Positions 16,976 through 27,430 of a stretch of DNA of 64,000 nucleotides are shown here, piece by piece. Every line of letters begins with the position of its first letter. The stretch's first letter is position 1. The position numbers and the translations under genes are program-made. The notes below the pieces were generated by a model. That model searched no databases, was not told the DNA's origin, and was given only the letters and a program-made list of their open reading frames with translations. The stretch is from Leptospira hartskeerlii (GTDB lineage Bacteria; Spirochaetota; Leptospiria; Leptospirales; Leptospiraceae): the NCBI RefSeq assembly GCF_002811475.1, contig NZ_NPDL01000008.1, positions 192,646-256,645 on the forward strand, read 5' to 3'.

Positions 16976-17812
16976 CTAATTATTCTCAGGAAGTCCTAGC
17001 TCTTTTCTAAGGCGTTTGTTTTCCTCAACTAGCTCCTTAATTTCCTGCTCAGTGTATTCAAACAGTTTAGTATGAGCTTCGAGGATATTTTTCATTTCAA
17101 TTTCTTCTATGCTGGAATACTCCAAGGCTCTTTCAGTGGCTTTTTTTAGCTCGAGCGCATGTTTTAATTCCATTGTTTTGAGATTGTCTATGATCTCGGA
17201 AACTTTTAGCCTTTCATGAAGAGTTAATAGCTCTTGATTTTTAAGCTCATTCACTCTTTCGATTGCTTTATTGATATCTTCGTTATTCTTTTTGATCTTT
17301 GCTTCGAACTCAAGAATGGCGTGAAGAGCAGCATTCGCCTTATGTGCATCTTTATATTCTTTGTTAGCGAGTTCGAAAACTCCTTCAAAAAATCCTACAT
17401 TTGCAAGACAACTATTCCCGATCTCGTTAGCCACCATCTTGAAAAATTCGGTTTGGATCACTCTATCTAAAATGATCCTTAAAGCTCTAGGCTGCACCGG
17501 ATTTTCTAAAACCTCGGTTTTACCTTTTGGGGAAAGTTTATTGTAAATTTCTTCCGCTTCGGGAGAAGAGATAATGGTAAGTGCAACGAATGGATGAAGT
17601 TCAAAACGTTTTAGGAAATCTTCCTTAATTTCTGTCCATTCTTTCAAGTTAGTATTTACATAGAATACATTGATATCCTGGGCATCTAATTCTATCGATC
17701 TGTAATCCTTTAACTGGACCTTACGCAGTTCGATATTAATTCGCGGATGTTTCCATATATGTATGGGGAATTCAGCTCCGGAAGTTATGTGCCAAATATT
17801 CGCGGTTTTCAA
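16976..17812 (-). CDS. Receiver-like domain plus coiled coil, hypothetical
   Basis: A soluble protein of 278 residues. Residues about 1-125 look like a degenerate response-regulator receiver: strand INVFYVNTN, strand FVALTIIS, and [20 protein letters not shown], which mimics the receiver beta5-Lys-Pro-helix5 region but with no evident phosphoacceptor Asp pocket. Residues about 165-275 are a long Glu/Lys/Leu coiled coil ending in [14 protein letters not shown]. It may dimerise and act in signalling without phosphorylation. The assignment rests on pattern only. Confidence 0.55.
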   Translation of the reverse strand: MKTANIWHITSGAEFPIHIWKHPRINIELRKVQLKDYRSIELDAQDINVFYVNTNLKEWTEIKEDFLKRFELHPFVALTIISSPEAEEIYNKLSPKGKTEVLENPVQPRALRIILDRVIQTEFFKMVANEIGNSCLANVGFFEGVFELANKEYKDAHKANAALHAILEFEAKIKKNNEDINKAIERVNELKNQELLTLHERLKVSEIIDNLKTMELKHALELKKATERALEYSSIEEIEMKNILEAHTKLFEYTEQEIKELVEENKRLRKELGLPENN

Positions 17813-17831
17813 AGCCGACTCTCCCCCTTAC

Positions 17832-17854
17832 TCGACGTCATAAAAGGACGTCGA
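17832..17854. promoter_or_regulatory. Hairpin TCGACGTC-loop-GACGTCGA
   Basis: A perfect 8-bp inverted repeat with a seven-base loop between lptG and the receiver-like gene, both on the minus strand. No T-run follows, so it may be a weak terminator of the upstream operon or an operator before the downstream gene. Confidence 0.4.
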
Positions 17855-17885
17855 AAGCCGATCCCGTCCTTCTAAAAAACGGAAA

Positions 17886-19655
17886 TCAGTATCGATTTCT
17901 CCATAAGGATAATTTTTTGAGTCCCTCTGTCAATTTTGTTTTTAGGGAAGAAAGGGGTCCTTCTATCCGGGCAAAAACGCGGGCAACGGGGGAAAAGAAT
18001 TTAGCGAGGATCTGAAAGAAATTTACTACAGCTGGCGGAAAACGCATATCGGTTCGTTTTAACATAACTACTGAGCCAATGATTGCTATTGCGATGTTTC
18101 CACTCCAAGGTCCCAGCCAAACCGGGAACTTAGAATTTTCAGAAATATTCGATCCAAATGTGAAAAGTGCCCAATACACGATGATCAAAACCACAGCCAT
18201 GGTAAAACTCATCCCTTTTCCGGAACGTTTTACTACGAGACCTAAAGGCAAGGACACCAAGGAAAAAATAATACAAGAAACAGGAATTGCATATCTTCTT
18301 TGGATCTCTACATCGAACTGAGAGACCCTTTTCTTAGCTTCTTTTAATAAAGTAGTCAGCTGAAGAACGATTGTAACGCTTTGAGATTTCTGAGCATCCG
18401 AGATTGTAGGATCATTCATGATATTCGGCAATTCCAATTGCAACCGCAGAACTCTGTCTTTTAAATTTTCAGATCCGTCAGAAGGTATTCCCATCTCTTG
18501 CAAAATTTCGAGTCCAGGGATCTTTTCCAATCTTCCCGCTTTAATATTATTTCTGATATCGATCAAGGTCAAAAGGGTGAAAGAACCTGGATCTACATTG
18601 ATGACTAAGCTTTTTTTCTCTTCCGTTTTTGGAATATTATAATCCATCTCCCCTTTTCGAAGATCTCCGACCGAGAACTGATGCTTGGCCCTGTCCCATT
18701 CTAGTATCCAAGCATCCTTCAATCGGATGGATTTTTCGAATTCACCGTCAGGCCCCTTCTTCTCGACTAACGTTCCTTTTTTAGCGGATATGATCTGTGT
18801 AATATAAGATTCTCCTAATTGAACGGGACGACTCGCAGCCCCCATAGAAAGAAGAAGTGGATCTTGGTTCTGTGGAATAAACACAGTCCACTCACGGATC
18901 TGAACTCCCGAAAGTTCTCCCGTTTTAGCGTTCACACCTTCCGTATACATCGCGATCGCTTTTTCGGAGCCCGCATTCTGCACTTGGTCTCCAGCAAACT
19001 GTCCAGGAGTTAAAGCAAGTAGAGGATTATAAGCCAAAACCCATTTATTGAACTCAGTCATTTTTCGCGTATTAATAGGAGAAAGGTAGAAGCAGAGGTA
19101 TGCAACGATAGCAGCTAAGAATACCCCGAACCCTACAAACACTACGTAAATTCGGGAAAATCCTATACCTGCAGAACGTATCGCAGTGATCTCCGAATCG
19201 CCTGAAAGTCTTCCCGCTGCCATCACGCCACTCATCAAACATGCAAGAGGCGCAGTTGTAGGAAGAATATTCCCCAATAGATATCCGAAGTAATCCAAAA
19301 GTCGAAAAGGATCCACACCCTTGCCCACAAAAAGGCCGATCATACTTTTAAGAGCGATGGCCATATAGATACTTGTGAAAAATAAAAGTGCTACGAAGAA
19401 GGAAGGGACAATTTCAGAAAGAATATAACGATCCAAAATTGGAAGCCATCTCCAAAACTTCTCTCTATCTGTATGGACAAAAAAGCCAGGAGGAAGGTCT
19501 GAAACGTTATGTACCCTTACCGAGCGAAGGTCTTTTCCTTCCGATACTTTTCCGGCGGCTTCTGTTCCGAAACCTGTGGTATCAGTCCGGTGCACTGCCT
19601 TGGACTTTTTTTTAGGAGAGGAATCGCCTCCCGAAGCACGGGAGTTCTTCTTCAC
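17886..19655 (-). CDS. LptF/LptG-family lipopolysaccharide export permease
   Basis: Inner-membrane permease of the YjgP/YjgQ family that moves LPS to the periplasmic bridge of the Lpt system. The protein has 589 residues, far longer than the roughly 360 of E. coli LptG. The extra length is a charged N-terminal extension of about 65 residues and a large periplasmic domain (about 210-450). Helices lie at about 72-95, 115-140, 160-190 and three more at 460-535; the family region [25 protein letters not shown] with AIRSAGIG is clear. GTG start overlaps the miaB stop as GTGA, so it is translationally coupled. Confidence 0.88.
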   Translation of the reverse strand: MKKNSRASGGDSSPKKKSKAVHRTDTTGFGTEAAGKVSEGKDLRSVRVHNVSDLPPGFFVHTDREKFWRWLPILDRYILSEIVPSFFVALLFFTSIYMAIALKSMIGLFVGKGVDPFRLLDYFGYLLGNILPTTAPLACLMSGVMAAGRLSGDSEITAIRSAGIGFSRIYVVFVGFGVFLAAIVAYLCFYLSPINTRKMTEFNKWVLAYNPLLALTPGQFAGDQVQNAGSEKAIAMYTEGVNAKTGELSGVQIREWTVFIPQNQDPLLLSMGAASRPVQLGESYITQIISAKKGTLVEKKGPDGEFEKSIRLKDAWILEWDRAKHQFSVGDLRKGEMDYNIPKTEEKKSLVINVDPGSFTLLTLIDIRNNIKAGRLEKIPGLEILQEMGIPSDGSENLKDRVLRLQLELPNIMNDPTISDAQKSQSVTIVLQLTTLLKEAKKRVSQFDVEIQRRYAIPVSCIIFSLVSLPLGLVVKRSGKGMSFTMAVVLIIVYWALFTFGSNISENSKFPVWLGPWSGNIAIAIIGSVVMLKRTDMRFPPAVVNFFQILAKFFSPVARVFARIEGPLSSLKTKLTEGLKKLSLWRNRY

Positions 19656-21001
19656 TCTATCACCTCTCCTTTGAGAGTAGCACTTGTGGCGAAATTGATC
19701 TTAACGGAGACAGTTTTTCCGATCAGAGAATCAACATTAACATTCTCCGGTAATTTGAAAACGGTCATTCTTCCACAAGGAGTGCGGCCGCATGCTTCTT
19801 TGGAAGATTTTTTAGATGCACCTTCCACTAAGATCGGAAAAGTTTTGCCGATCCTTGATTTATTCTGCTCCGCAGAAATAGAAGTCTGAAGATCGACTAA
19901 CTTAGTGAGACGTTCTCCTTTCACTTCTTCAGGCACATCGTCCGGATATCTTTTTTGCGCGATCGTACCTTCTCTCTCAGAATACTTGAACATGAATGCC
20001 ATATCGAAGCCAACTTTGCGGACCATGTCCAACGTATCTTCGAACTGCTCTTCCGTTTCTCCGGGAAAACCTACGATAATATCCGTTGTAAGTCCAACAT
20101 TTGGAACAATCGTTTTGATCTGATCCACTACTTCCAAAAATTCCTCTTTGGAATAAGTTCTTTTCATATTCTCCAACACATCCGTATTCCCAGACTGTAA
20201 TGGAAGATGAATATTTGGACAGAATCTAGGATTCTCAGCCATAAGTTCCAAAAGATGCATTGGAAAATCTTTCGGGTGAGGAGAAGTAAAACGAATTCTC
20301 TCTATATCAGTTTCTTCTAATAGAAGTCGCACAAGTCCTGCAAAATCGACGCCTTCCGACTTATAAGAGTTCACATTCTGTCCAAGCAAAGTAAGTTGTT
20401 TTACGCCTTGCGCAACAAGATCACGAGTTTCTCTTACAATAGAATGAGGATCTCTACTTCTCTCTCTTCCTCTTGTATAAGGGACCACGCAGAATGTGCA
20501 AAAATTATTGCAGCCTCTCATGATCGTGACGAATGCTTGGATGCCGTTTACAACTCTAGGCTCAATCTCATCATACGTTTCGATCTTAGAAAGACGGGTC
20601 AAAGAAACAGGTTGTTTATCGGAACGAATTGTTTGGATGAGTTCAGGAAGAGTTCTATAATTATCAGGACCAACAACCAAATCCAAAGGTAATTCCTGAT
20701 GAAATAGATCATCACCCAGGTTTTGGGCCATACATCCGAGAACACCGATGACGAGGTCCGGATTTCTTTTTTTCAGATATCCAAGGCCTTGGAGCCTGGC
20801 GTAAATTTTTGCATGAGCATTCTCTCGGATCGCACATGTATTTAAGAAAATAACGTCGGAAAGTTCCGGATCTGAAACTGTCTCGAACTGAGCGCCTTGC
20901 ATCAAACTGGACACGATACCCGAATCGTATTCGTTCATCTGGCAGCCATAGGTCTCTATATAAACCTTGCCTGTCTTTTTTTCTACTTCAAGCACGCTCA
21001 T
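19652..21001 (-). CDS. miaB: tRNA-2-methylthio-N6-dimethylallyladenosine synthase
   Basis: Radical-SAM methylthiotransferase that adds the 2-methylthio group to i6A37 in tRNA. The protein has 449 residues, the usual length. The N-terminal UPF0004 domain carries three Cys ([23 protein letters not shown]) for the auxiliary cluster; the radical SAM triad is [17 protein letters not shown]; a TRAM domain forms the C-terminus (about 380-449). All cluster ligands are present. It is first in an operon with the lptG-like gene and starts 113 bases from a divergent gene. Confidence 0.95.
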   Translation of the reverse strand: MSVLEVEKKTGKVYIETYGCQMNEYDSGIVSSLMQGAQFETVSDPELSDVIFLNTCAIRENAHAKIYARLQGLGYLKKRNPDLVIGVLGCMAQNLGDDLFHQELPLDLVVGPDNYRTLPELIQTIRSDKQPVSLTRLSKIETYDEIEPRVVNGIQAFVTIMRGCNNFCTFCVVPYTRGRERSRDPHSIVRETRDLVAQGVKQLTLLGQNVNSYKSEGVDFAGLVRLLLEETDIERIRFTSPHPKDFPMHLLELMAENPRFCPNIHLPLQSGNTDVLENMKRTYSKEEFLEVVDQIKTIVPNVGLTTDIIVGFPGETEEQFEDTLDMVRKVGFDMAFMFKYSEREGTIAQKRYPDDVPEEVKGERLTKLVDLQTSISAEQNKSRIGKTFPILVEGASKKSSKEACGRTPCGRMTVFKLPENVNVDSLIGKTVSVKINFATSATLKGEVIE

Positions 21002-21114
21002 AGGTCCAGTTTTGGAGAAGGAAAGGCCCTGTCAACCCGCTCGAAACCTTAAAAAAAAGTTTCCTTTCCTGCAGGTATCGGATCATAATCAGAATTCTTC
21101 TAAAGACAAATCAG

Positions 21115-21759
21115 ATGAATCGATTCGGAACAGGGCTCAGCCGTAAAACAGACTATTATGTATTATTGGGCCTTTCCAGAGACGCCTCTTCCAAAGCTGT
21201 AGAAGAGGCCTTTCATCGATACGTACAGAATTTAAAAGAACATTCTTGGGTGCCTTGGAAAGATGCAGAATTAAGAGAAGGCGCGGAAGCATACTATCAT
21301 CTATCGGATCCTCTCAGACGAAAACGTTATGATTCCTCCTTGGATTATGAATTGGTTCTTCCTGATCCGGAAGGTGTGCCGGAAGAATTCGAACAATATT
21401 TCGAAGTCCAAAAAATTTCCACACCCAAGGAATATGAGAGACTATACAAACAATTCCTAATGCTAAAGTACGAGAGAGAAGATAAACTTTGGATCTTCAG
21501 GGCCACGATATATTTTATTCTAGCCTGCTTTTCCGCACTGGTAATTTCTTCTCTTGTTTTTGTAGTATTCCAGAAAAACGGCTGGCTCTCCACAAGCGCC
21601 GACCTTTTCTATCGTAGATGGGGACTCTTGTTCTCCTGTACGTTTATGGGAACGGCATATACGCTGTTCCGAATATTCTATCTGGAAAGAGAGATCTCCC
21701 TTAGAGAGAAAAAAAGAGAAATAGAGCAGAATGAAGAAGTCTCGGACATCGGACCCTAA
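21115..21759 (+). CDS. Membrane protein with degenerate J-domain
   Basis: A protein of 214 residues. Residues 12-75 look like a DnaJ J-domain: DYYVLLGLSRDASSKAVEEAF at the start and LSDPLRRKRYD at the end. The HPD tripeptide that stimulates Hsp70 is absent (EHSW in its place), so classical co-chaperone activity is unlikely. Two membrane helices follow at about 125-150 and 165-185, and then a charged tail. The last 29 bases overlap the next gene. It may use the J-fold for binding only. Confidence 0.7.
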   Translation: MNRFGTGLSRKTDYYVLLGLSRDASSKAVEEAFHRYVQNLKEHSWVPWKDAELREGAEAYYHLSDPLRRKRYDSSLDYELVLPDPEGVPEEFEQYFEVQKISTPKEYERLYKQFLMLKYEREDKLWIFRATIYFILACFSALVISSLVFVVFQKNGWLSTSADLFYRRWGLLFSCTFMGTAYTLFRIFYLEREISLREKKREIEQNEEVSDIGP

Positions 21760-22372
21760 AGCCTTAACAGAGGACGAAATACAATATTATTATTCACTTC
21801 TTCAAGAAGAAGTTACAGAATACAACTGCGGAAGTTTATGTGCTCCTTCCAACGGAGGGATCCCAGTTTGTTGCCAAGCAGACAATGCGCTCCCTGCATT
21901 ATATAAAGCAGAATATGAAATGTTATCCAAAAGAACGGACTTATGGAAAGCATATGTTCCAATGACCCGGGAAGAAAAAAAAGAATTCGCAGTATACGAT
22001 CATAGGAAAATTACGTTTTGTGAATGTAAGGGAGTGGCTCATTGTGAAAGAGAGAACCGCTCGATCAGTTGCAGGACTTTCCCATTAGAACCTTATTTGG
22101 ATACGCGGGGCGTTTTAGTGGGGCTAGTTTTCATGCAAGAATTCCAAACCAAATGCCCACTGACATCTAGAGCAAAAGATGTACGACAAGAATTCATAGA
22201 TAATCATTTTCTATTTTGGGAAAAACTTTTGTTTAGAGTTGAATCAGAATATGAAGTATATACTGATTCCAGTAAGGCTTACCGCAGAAAGAGAAAACGT
22301 ACTGGTGTCGAATTTCCGATTTTATATCCGAGTCATCTGAAAGGGAAAGAATACCTGAAGCAGTATATTTGA
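21731..22372 (+). CDS. YkgJ-like cysteine-cluster protein
   Basis: A soluble protein of 213 residues with cysteine groups CGSLC, VCC, FCECKG, HCER and SCRTFPLEPYLD. The pattern, particularly the final Cys-Arg-x-(F/Y)-Pro, resembles the zinc- or iron-chelating UPF0153/YkgJ family. It starts within the preceding J-like gene (29-base overlap), so the two are probably produced together. The metal and the role are unknown. It ends just before the palindrome at 22384. Confidence 0.7.
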   Translation: MKKSRTSDPKALTEDEIQYYYSLLQEEVTEYNCGSLCAPSNGGIPVCCQADNALPALYKAEYEMLSKRTDLWKAYVPMTREEKKEFAVYDHRKITFCECKGVAHCERENRSISCRTFPLEPYLDTRGVLVGLVFMQEFQTKCPLTSRAKDVRQEFIDNHFLFWEKLLFRVESEYEVYTDSSKAYRRKRKRTGVEFPILYPSHLKGKEYLKQYI

Positions 22373-22383
22373 TTGGTAAGCGA

Positions 22384-22399
22384 TGTTGGAATTCCAACA
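22384..22399. repeat. Perfect palindrome TGTTGGAATTCCAACA
   Basis: Identical to the palindrome at 16953-16968 and again in a short gap (34 bases) between two convergent genes. No adjacent T-run. Confidence 0.7.
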
Positions 22400-22406
22400 C
22401 ACAATT

Positions 22407-23045
22407 TTAATAATCAAACAGAAATCTAAATGTAAAAAGTTCATATCCCAAAATCTGGACTTCCAATGGATTTGGGCCTTTTTGAAAACAGGATTCCGGG
22501 AATGCGGCCAAAACCTTTTTGGTTTCTTCTTCATATGAATTCTTATGTTTCAATTTTGTTGGAGAGGAGGAAGGATTAGAATTTTCGAATTTGTGTTTTG
22601 TAATCTGACTCTTACCGTCTCTTTCCCCGCCCTGCTCGACCGGAAAAAAATAATAAGTATAAGGAAATTCAACCTTATCCTTCCCTTCACATTCTCCTAA
22701 ACGGATCCCGATCTCTCCCAAAGTATCCACAGGACGATAAATTGTATTTGGACGAATATCTACTAAGAATACCCTCTTCCCTTTCGGGTCCCAACCCAGA
22801 TCCGATTCCAACAGGCTTTCTTTAGACTTAGATATAGTTGTATTATTATTAGGATCTTCTAATATATTCTTTAAGATCTCGCCTCTGACTTCCCACACCC
22901 GGACATCATAAGCGATCCTTTCTCCATTCGATCGCTCCGCTCTTCCTTCCTTTTTATCCCAGGAAGTCTCAGGTAAATATTTGCGCTCTAAGGTCGTCTT
23001 GCAGGATGACATGAGAAGTATTAAGAAAAGAAGAATGAATTTCAT
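22407..23045 (-). CDS. Lipoprotein, hypothetical
   Basis: Lipoprotein of 212 residues with signal MKFILLFLILLMSSC (lipobox MSSC). The mature part has mixed strands with a conserved-looking core, KRVFLVDIRPNTIYRPVDTLGEIG, and a Ser/Lys-rich low-complexity stretch near 150-175. No known domain. It is last in the minus-strand ribH operon, 51 bases after the HEAT-repeat gene. Confidence 0.7.
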   Translation of the reverse strand: MKFILLFLILLMSSCKTTLERKYLPETSWDKKEGRAERSNGERIAYDVRVWEVRGEILKNILEDPNNNTTISKSKESLLESDLGWDPKGKRVFLVDIRPNTIYRPVDTLGEIGIRLGECEGKDKVEFPYTYYFFPVEQGGERDGKSQITKHKFENSNPSSSPTKLKHKNSYEEETKKVLAAFPESCFQKGPNPLEVQILGYELFTFRFLFDY

Positions 23046-23096
23046 AACTTATTCTCTTTGCTCTCCGTGTCTTCTGTGCGAAAGAGTAAGCGCTTT

Positions 23097-24437
23097 CTAC
23101 TTAGATACCTTAATAGAAATGATCTCTCGAACTGCTTTTTCCATTTCGGATTTTACTTCTGGAGTTTTTTCTATCACGTAGGCATCGAATAATGCAGGTA
23201 AACATTCAGGATCACCGATGATCCGAACAGTATCGATCGCCTGTAAACGAAGGGGAAGATATTCTTTTTTATTATTGGAAGTAAATGAGATCAGAGCCGG
23301 AACGGAGGTTTTATCCTTCAATTCTCCCAATGCCTTTAAGAGAGAAAGTTTTACTTCGTTTACTTTTTCTTTTTCGAAAATACGTTTGAGTTCATTCGTT
23401 CCAGGATTGAATCCTAGTTTTCCCATTACTTCTGCTGCGCGAGAACGAAGACCCGGATCCTTATCCCCATCTAAAATGGTCAGTAATCCCTGCCCGCCTC
23501 CGTGAGCACCAAGATCCAAAAGTAGATCGATCAATCTAGCCTTCAGTCCTGGCACGGTTTCTTTTACCAATTGTTCCGAAACCGATTTGGCTCCTTGTTT
23601 ATCATTCAGATAAAATAATGCTTCGGTGCAGATCTTTCGTAGATCAGGATTCGGTTCCGTGATCCCCTTATAGAAAAGAGAAATATACTGCCTGCTTTTT
23701 CTATTTTTCAAGATCTCCAAACCGTGAAGACGAACATCCTCATCCGGGTCGGAAGCAGCCATACGAGGAATATTCCCACGATTATCAGGAATATTATTTT
23801 TATTTAATACTGTAAAAAATCTTCTGCGAAGAGCCGGAATATCATCCGTGGCGAACTTAGCTATCAGATTCTGGACTCTTTCATCTTTGATCCAGATGGC
23901 AGATTCTAAAAAATATTCTCTATATACCGGATTATTGGAAACGGCAAGATCCAAAACATGAGGCATTGCCCTGTCATCTTTGATCCCTTGCACATATCTG
24001 TAAGAAGATTGTCTCACTTCAAAATCAGTATGAGTGAGCCCCGCGATCACCGCATAGATCAGTCTTTTTTCTTTTTTTCGATCTGCGAGTTCTAAGATCC
24101 TAGTTTGGATCTCTGTGCTTCGAGTGGCTTTAAAAACGTTGTCGAGTTCGTTTGCCCAGGTTGGAGCAAGAGTGTCTAAGTCTTCTAATTCGGAAAAAAG
24201 TGCCAGGGTAGCGAAGATACTATCTTCTCTCGCGTCCTGCTCTGAAATAATTTTGGGAAGTTCTTTTACCAGATCCAAACGATTCTTGGATTTGATCTCG
24301 GAAATTGCTCTGGCTTGGGATCTTCCTTTGGAAAGAACGGATTCCTTTAATGGATCCTTTTGTTCTTCTGCAAAAATGCTTCCGCTAAAATAGAAAGTGA
24401 AGAATAGAACCAGACAAAAGAATGGAATTCTTTTCAG
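23097..24437 (-). CDS. Exported HEAT-repeat protein (CTG start)
   Basis: A protein of 446 residues when read from CTG at 24437; the first in-frame TTG (24278) would remove a clear signal peptide ([19 protein letters not shown]). The CTG overlaps the TGA of the preceding TPR gene as CTGA, and AGAGGG lies ten bases upstream, which together support CTG. From about residue 65 the protein is HEAT/armadillo-like helical pairs ([19 protein letters not shown], then [17 protein letters not shown]). Probably a periplasmic scaffold. No ATG exists in this frame that would keep the signal. Confidence 0.75.
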   Translation of the reverse strand: MKRIPFFCLVLFFTFYFSGSIFAEEQKDPLKESVLSKGRSQARAISEIKSKNRLDLVKELPKIISEQDAREDSIFATLALFSELEDLDTLAPTWANELDNVFKATRSTEIQTRILELADRKKEKRLIYAVIAGLTHTDFEVRQSSYRYVQGIKDDRAMPHVLDLAVSNNPVYREYFLESAIWIKDERVQNLIAKFATDDIPALRRRFFTVLNKNNIPDNRGNIPRMAASDPDEDVRLHGLEILKNRKSRQYISLFYKGITEPNPDLRKICTEALFYLNDKQGAKSVSEQLVKETVPGLKARLIDLLLDLGAHGGGQGLLTILDGDKDPGLRSRAAEVMGKLGFNPGTNELKRIFEKEKVNEVKLSLLKALGELKDKTSVPALISFTSNNKKEYLPLRLQAIDTVRIIGDPECLPALFDAYVIEKTPEVKSEMEKAVREIISIKVSK

Positions 24438-26506
24438 AAAAGACCGTCCCTCTTGGAGGAATCCTCCAATGCGGCCGTCGCGGCACGCTTATTATCGTAA
24501 GCTTCCGTATTGGACGGATCTAAGTCTATTGCATTTTGGAAGGAACGAACCGCCTTTTTATATTCTCCGTTCTTGTAAAATGCGACTCCCAGATAATTAT
24601 AAGCTGTAGATGCAGTCTTAGGTTTTACTTCTGATCTTACGATCGCAGTCAATTCTTCGATCGCTTTTTCGCGATCCAAAACCGAGTTTGAATCCAATAG
24701 AATTTTAGAAAGAACCAAACGGCCTTCATAATCTTCCGGATCCATATGTGCAGAACGATATGCTTCGTCTTTAGCCCTGTTTTTCATATCAGGATCTTTG
24801 GATTTATTGTATAGAAGTGCGAGCTTCTTATGAGCCTGCTTGATCTCATTTGAATTTCTGGATCTATTCAGCACTTGGAGTAATATCTTTTCAGCACTGG
24901 AAGATTCTCCTGTGCCCATATATGCTTCCGCAAGTTTTAAGGCTACTTTGTAGTAATCTTCCTTTTGTTTAAAGAGTGCAGTGTATTCTTCGATAGCTTC
25001 TCTATAAAATTTGTTTTCGAGATAATAATCGCCCAATGCTTCCTTAGGCTTGATATCATCCGGATCCAAATAAGATGACTTACGAAAATTCTCGATTGCT
25101 TGTGTGCCATTGCCTGTGTGTTTATATACAAGGCCTAAATTATAATATGCTTTTGCATTTTTAGGATTTAGATCCAGGACTCGGTTTAGATATGTAATTG
25201 CTTCTCCATATCTTTCCATTTGGTCGAGAACCACGCCCAAGTTTAATAAAGCAGTTTCCGTAAAACTATCTCCTGGAGTGGAGTCTACGATCCTTCTGTA
25301 AGTTTCTTCCGCTGCGAGAAGGTCCCCTTTATTATAATATGTTTCTGCGAGTTGGAATAATAGATCCAAATTGTTTGGATTATATTTCAGGCCCTTTTGG
25401 AGTGCATTGATAGATTGCTCTCCTTGATTCAGCTGCTCGAAACCTTCCGCAATAGATCGAAATAATTCCGGATCGTTAGAACCGGCTTGGTTTGCAAGTT
25501 CCAGATATTTTACAGATTCTTCTAATTTACCGTTCTTCTTCAAAACGATAGAAAGATTGTATAATGCCTTTGCATCGTTAGGAGTGATAGTTGCCGCTTC
25601 TCTAAAATAATGTTCTGCGGAAACATAATCTCCCCTATTATAGGAAATATTTCCCAGATAAGAATTGGAAAGTGCTGCGAGTTTTCCGCCTCTTGCCCTC
25701 ATCACCACAAGTTTGAAATGTTCTTCTGCCTGCGGGATCTCTCCTTTTTTAAAATAACTTAATGCTAGGTTATAAGTTAAATAAGGATCATCCGGAGAAG
25801 AAGAAAGTCCCTGTTTATACGCATCAATCGCAGCATCCGGATCGTTAATCTCGTTGAAAAGATTTCCAGCCATAAGAGCGATACGTGGATCGTTAGGCGC
25901 AATCTCTCTCGCCTTCAACGCGGTACTTCTTGCAGCAGAATTTTGGCCGCTATGAGCATACGCTAAAGTTAAATTATAGTATGCGTATACATTATTTCCA
26001 TCCAGAGTGATCGCCTTCTGTAAAGAATCTATCGCCTGAGGAAATCTTCCGTCCTCGTCATAGATCACTCCGAGCACAGTCAAGGCTAAGGACTTCTCCT
26101 GGCTTGTAGCAGGCCCTGTCAAAAACTCAGTACAATAATCGAATGATTGCTTTCTATAATTCTGTTTATATAAAGTAACACACTTGGTCAGAAGTGGATT
26201 GTTCGTTCCGTCCGGAAGATAAGGTCTTTGTAATTCTTGAGCAAGACTTCCCTTTGGCATGAGAGGAGACTTACCATCTGCAACTCCATTCGCACCGAAA
26301 CCAGGTCGACCTTCTCTGAAAAAAGAATACCAAATCGCAAGACCGATCAAAAGAAGAAGGGAAGCAGCGAGCGCCCCCCAAGCAAATGCAGTCGGATTAT
26401 AATGACGTCTGGGACGAAACTCTTCCGGTTCGTCTCCATAATAGTAAGAAGGTTTAGGTTCTTCCGTCTCCAGGAAGATTCGGTTCTTGCGGATCGGGTT
26501 TTCCAT
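24434..26506 (-). CDS. Membrane-anchored TPR protein
   Basis: A protein of 690 residues from ATG 26506, chosen because the upstream frame lies within nusB. A short cytoplasmic part, then one membrane helix (about 40-62, [17 protein letters not shown]) anchors it. The rest is a solenoid of about fifteen TPRs (for example [20 protein letters not shown] and [20 protein letters not shown]), projecting into the periplasm. It overlaps nusB by 53 bases and the HEAT gene by four. TPR and HEAT scaffolds side by side suggest a shared assembly role in the envelope. Confidence 0.82.
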   Translation of the reverse strand: MENPIRKNRIFLETEEPKPSYYYGDEPEEFRPRRHYNPTAFAWGALAASLLLLIGLAIWYSFFREGRPGFGANGVADGKSPLMPKGSLAQELQRPYLPDGTNNPLLTKCVTLYKQNYRKQSFDYCTEFLTGPATSQEKSLALTVLGVIYDEDGRFPQAIDSLQKAITLDGNNVYAYYNLTLAYAHSGQNSAARSTALKAREIAPNDPRIALMAGNLFNEINDPDAAIDAYKQGLSSSPDDPYLTYNLALSYFKKGEIPQAEEHFKLVVMRARGGKLAALSNSYLGNISYNRGDYVSAEHYFREAATITPNDAKALYNLSIVLKKNGKLEESVKYLELANQAGSNDPELFRSIAEGFEQLNQGEQSINALQKGLKYNPNNLDLLFQLAETYYNKGDLLAAEETYRRIVDSTPGDSFTETALLNLGVVLDQMERYGEAITYLNRVLDLNPKNAKAYYNLGLVYKHTGNGTQAIENFRKSSYLDPDDIKPKEALGDYYLENKFYREAIEEYTALFKQKEDYYKVALKLAEAYMGTGESSSAEKILLQVLNRSRNSNEIKQAHKKLALLYNKSKDPDMKNRAKDEAYRSAHMDPEDYEGRLVLSKILLDSNSVLDREKAIEELTAIVRSEVKPKTASTAYNYLGVAFYKNGEYKKAVRSFQNAIDLDPSNTEAYDNKRAATAALEDSSKRDGLF

Positions 26507-26918
26507 ATCGGTTCGTCTCGTACTGAAGGATGGAATCCAAAATCCCATTGATAAAGGGGACCGAATTCTCGCTTTCAAATTCCTTAGTCAACTCGACCGC
26601 CTCGTCGATGGTGACCCTGGGCGGAATTTCCTTGGAATGCAATAACCCATAAATGGACAAACGTAGAATACATTTATTCACCGGGGAAATTCTAGCAAAA
26701 TCCCAATTTCTCGAGTATTTCTTGATGAGAGTATCGATTGTTTCCGCGTTTTTCACAACACCATTTATGATAGAAACTGCAAAATCCCTTTCTTCCGTTT
26801 CTATCTTTTTGTCGTACCAACGGAACTTTAGGACCTCCGACAAGGCGGAATCCACCAGTTCTAACTGGTATAATGCCATTAATGCGATTTCGCGGGACTT
26901 CCTTCTGGAAGAAGACAT
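26454..26918 (-). CDS. nusB: Transcription antitermination factor NusB
   Basis: RNA-binding all-helical protein that acts with NusE at boxA in rRNA antitermination. The protein has 154 residues with NusB motifs: [16 protein letters not shown] at the N-terminus, [37 protein letters not shown] and [11 protein letters not shown] short acidic/Pro tail (about 138-154) overlaps the next gene. It follows ribH by three bases, an arrangement common in bacteria. Confidence 0.95.
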   Translation of the reverse strand: MSSSRRKSREIALMALYQLELVDSALSEVLKFRWYDKKIETEERDFAVSIINGVVKNAETIDTLIKKYSRNWDFARISPVNKCILRLSIYGLLHSKEIPPRVTIDEAVELTKEFESENSVPFINGILDSILQYETNRYGKPDPQEPNLPGDGRT

Positions 26919-26921
26919 AGA

Positions 26922-27383
26922 TTAGAGAAGCTTGAGCAGATTTGTCATTTCCACCGCAGTGAGAGCAGCCTCGTAACCCTTGTTACCTGCCTTGGTGCCA
27001 GCTCTTTCGATGGCCTGCTCAATTGTATCTGTGGTCAAAACTCCAAAAATCACAGGCACGCCATGTTGCACTCCGATAGAACCTACTTTTGCAGATTCTC
27101 CGGCAACAAAATCAAAATGAGCGGTAGCTCCTCTGATCACTGCGCCCAAACAAATGATAGAATCGTATTTTTTACTTTCTGCAGCTTTAGAAACCACAAT
27201 CGGAAGTTCGTATGCTCCCGGGATCCTTACCACAGTAATATCTTTATCTTCGACTCCTGTCATGCGGAGTCCTTCGAGTGAACCTTTCAAAAGGCTTTCG
27301 ACTATGAATTCGTTAAAACGGGAGACAACAATACAATGTTTTTGTCCCTTTCCGTCCAGCTTGGCTTTCAATTCTTGAGGCAT
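26922..27383 (-). CDS. ribH: 6,7-dimethyl-8-ribityllumazine synthase
   Basis: Condenses 3,4-dihydroxybutanone phosphate with the ribityl-aminopyrimidine in riboflavin synthesis and assembles as an icosahedral or pentameric shell. The 153-residue length is typical. Motifs: [49 protein letters not shown] with the catalytic His, and [28 protein letters not shown] (in parts). First gene of the operon; no FMN riboswitch is visible in its 47-base leader to the divergent lipoprotein gene. Confidence 0.96.
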   Translation of the reverse strand: MPQELKAKLDGKGQKHCIVVSRFNEFIVESLLKGSLEGLRMTGVEDKDITVVRIPGAYELPIVVSKAAESKKYDSIICLGAVIRGATAHFDFVAGESAKVGSIGVQHGVPVIFGVLTTDTIEQAIERAGTKAGNKGYEAALTAVEMTNLLKLL

Positions 27384-27430
27384 TTGTTTCCTGGTTGCTT
27401 CTTATATCGAGAAAACACAAGTTACCCTGA

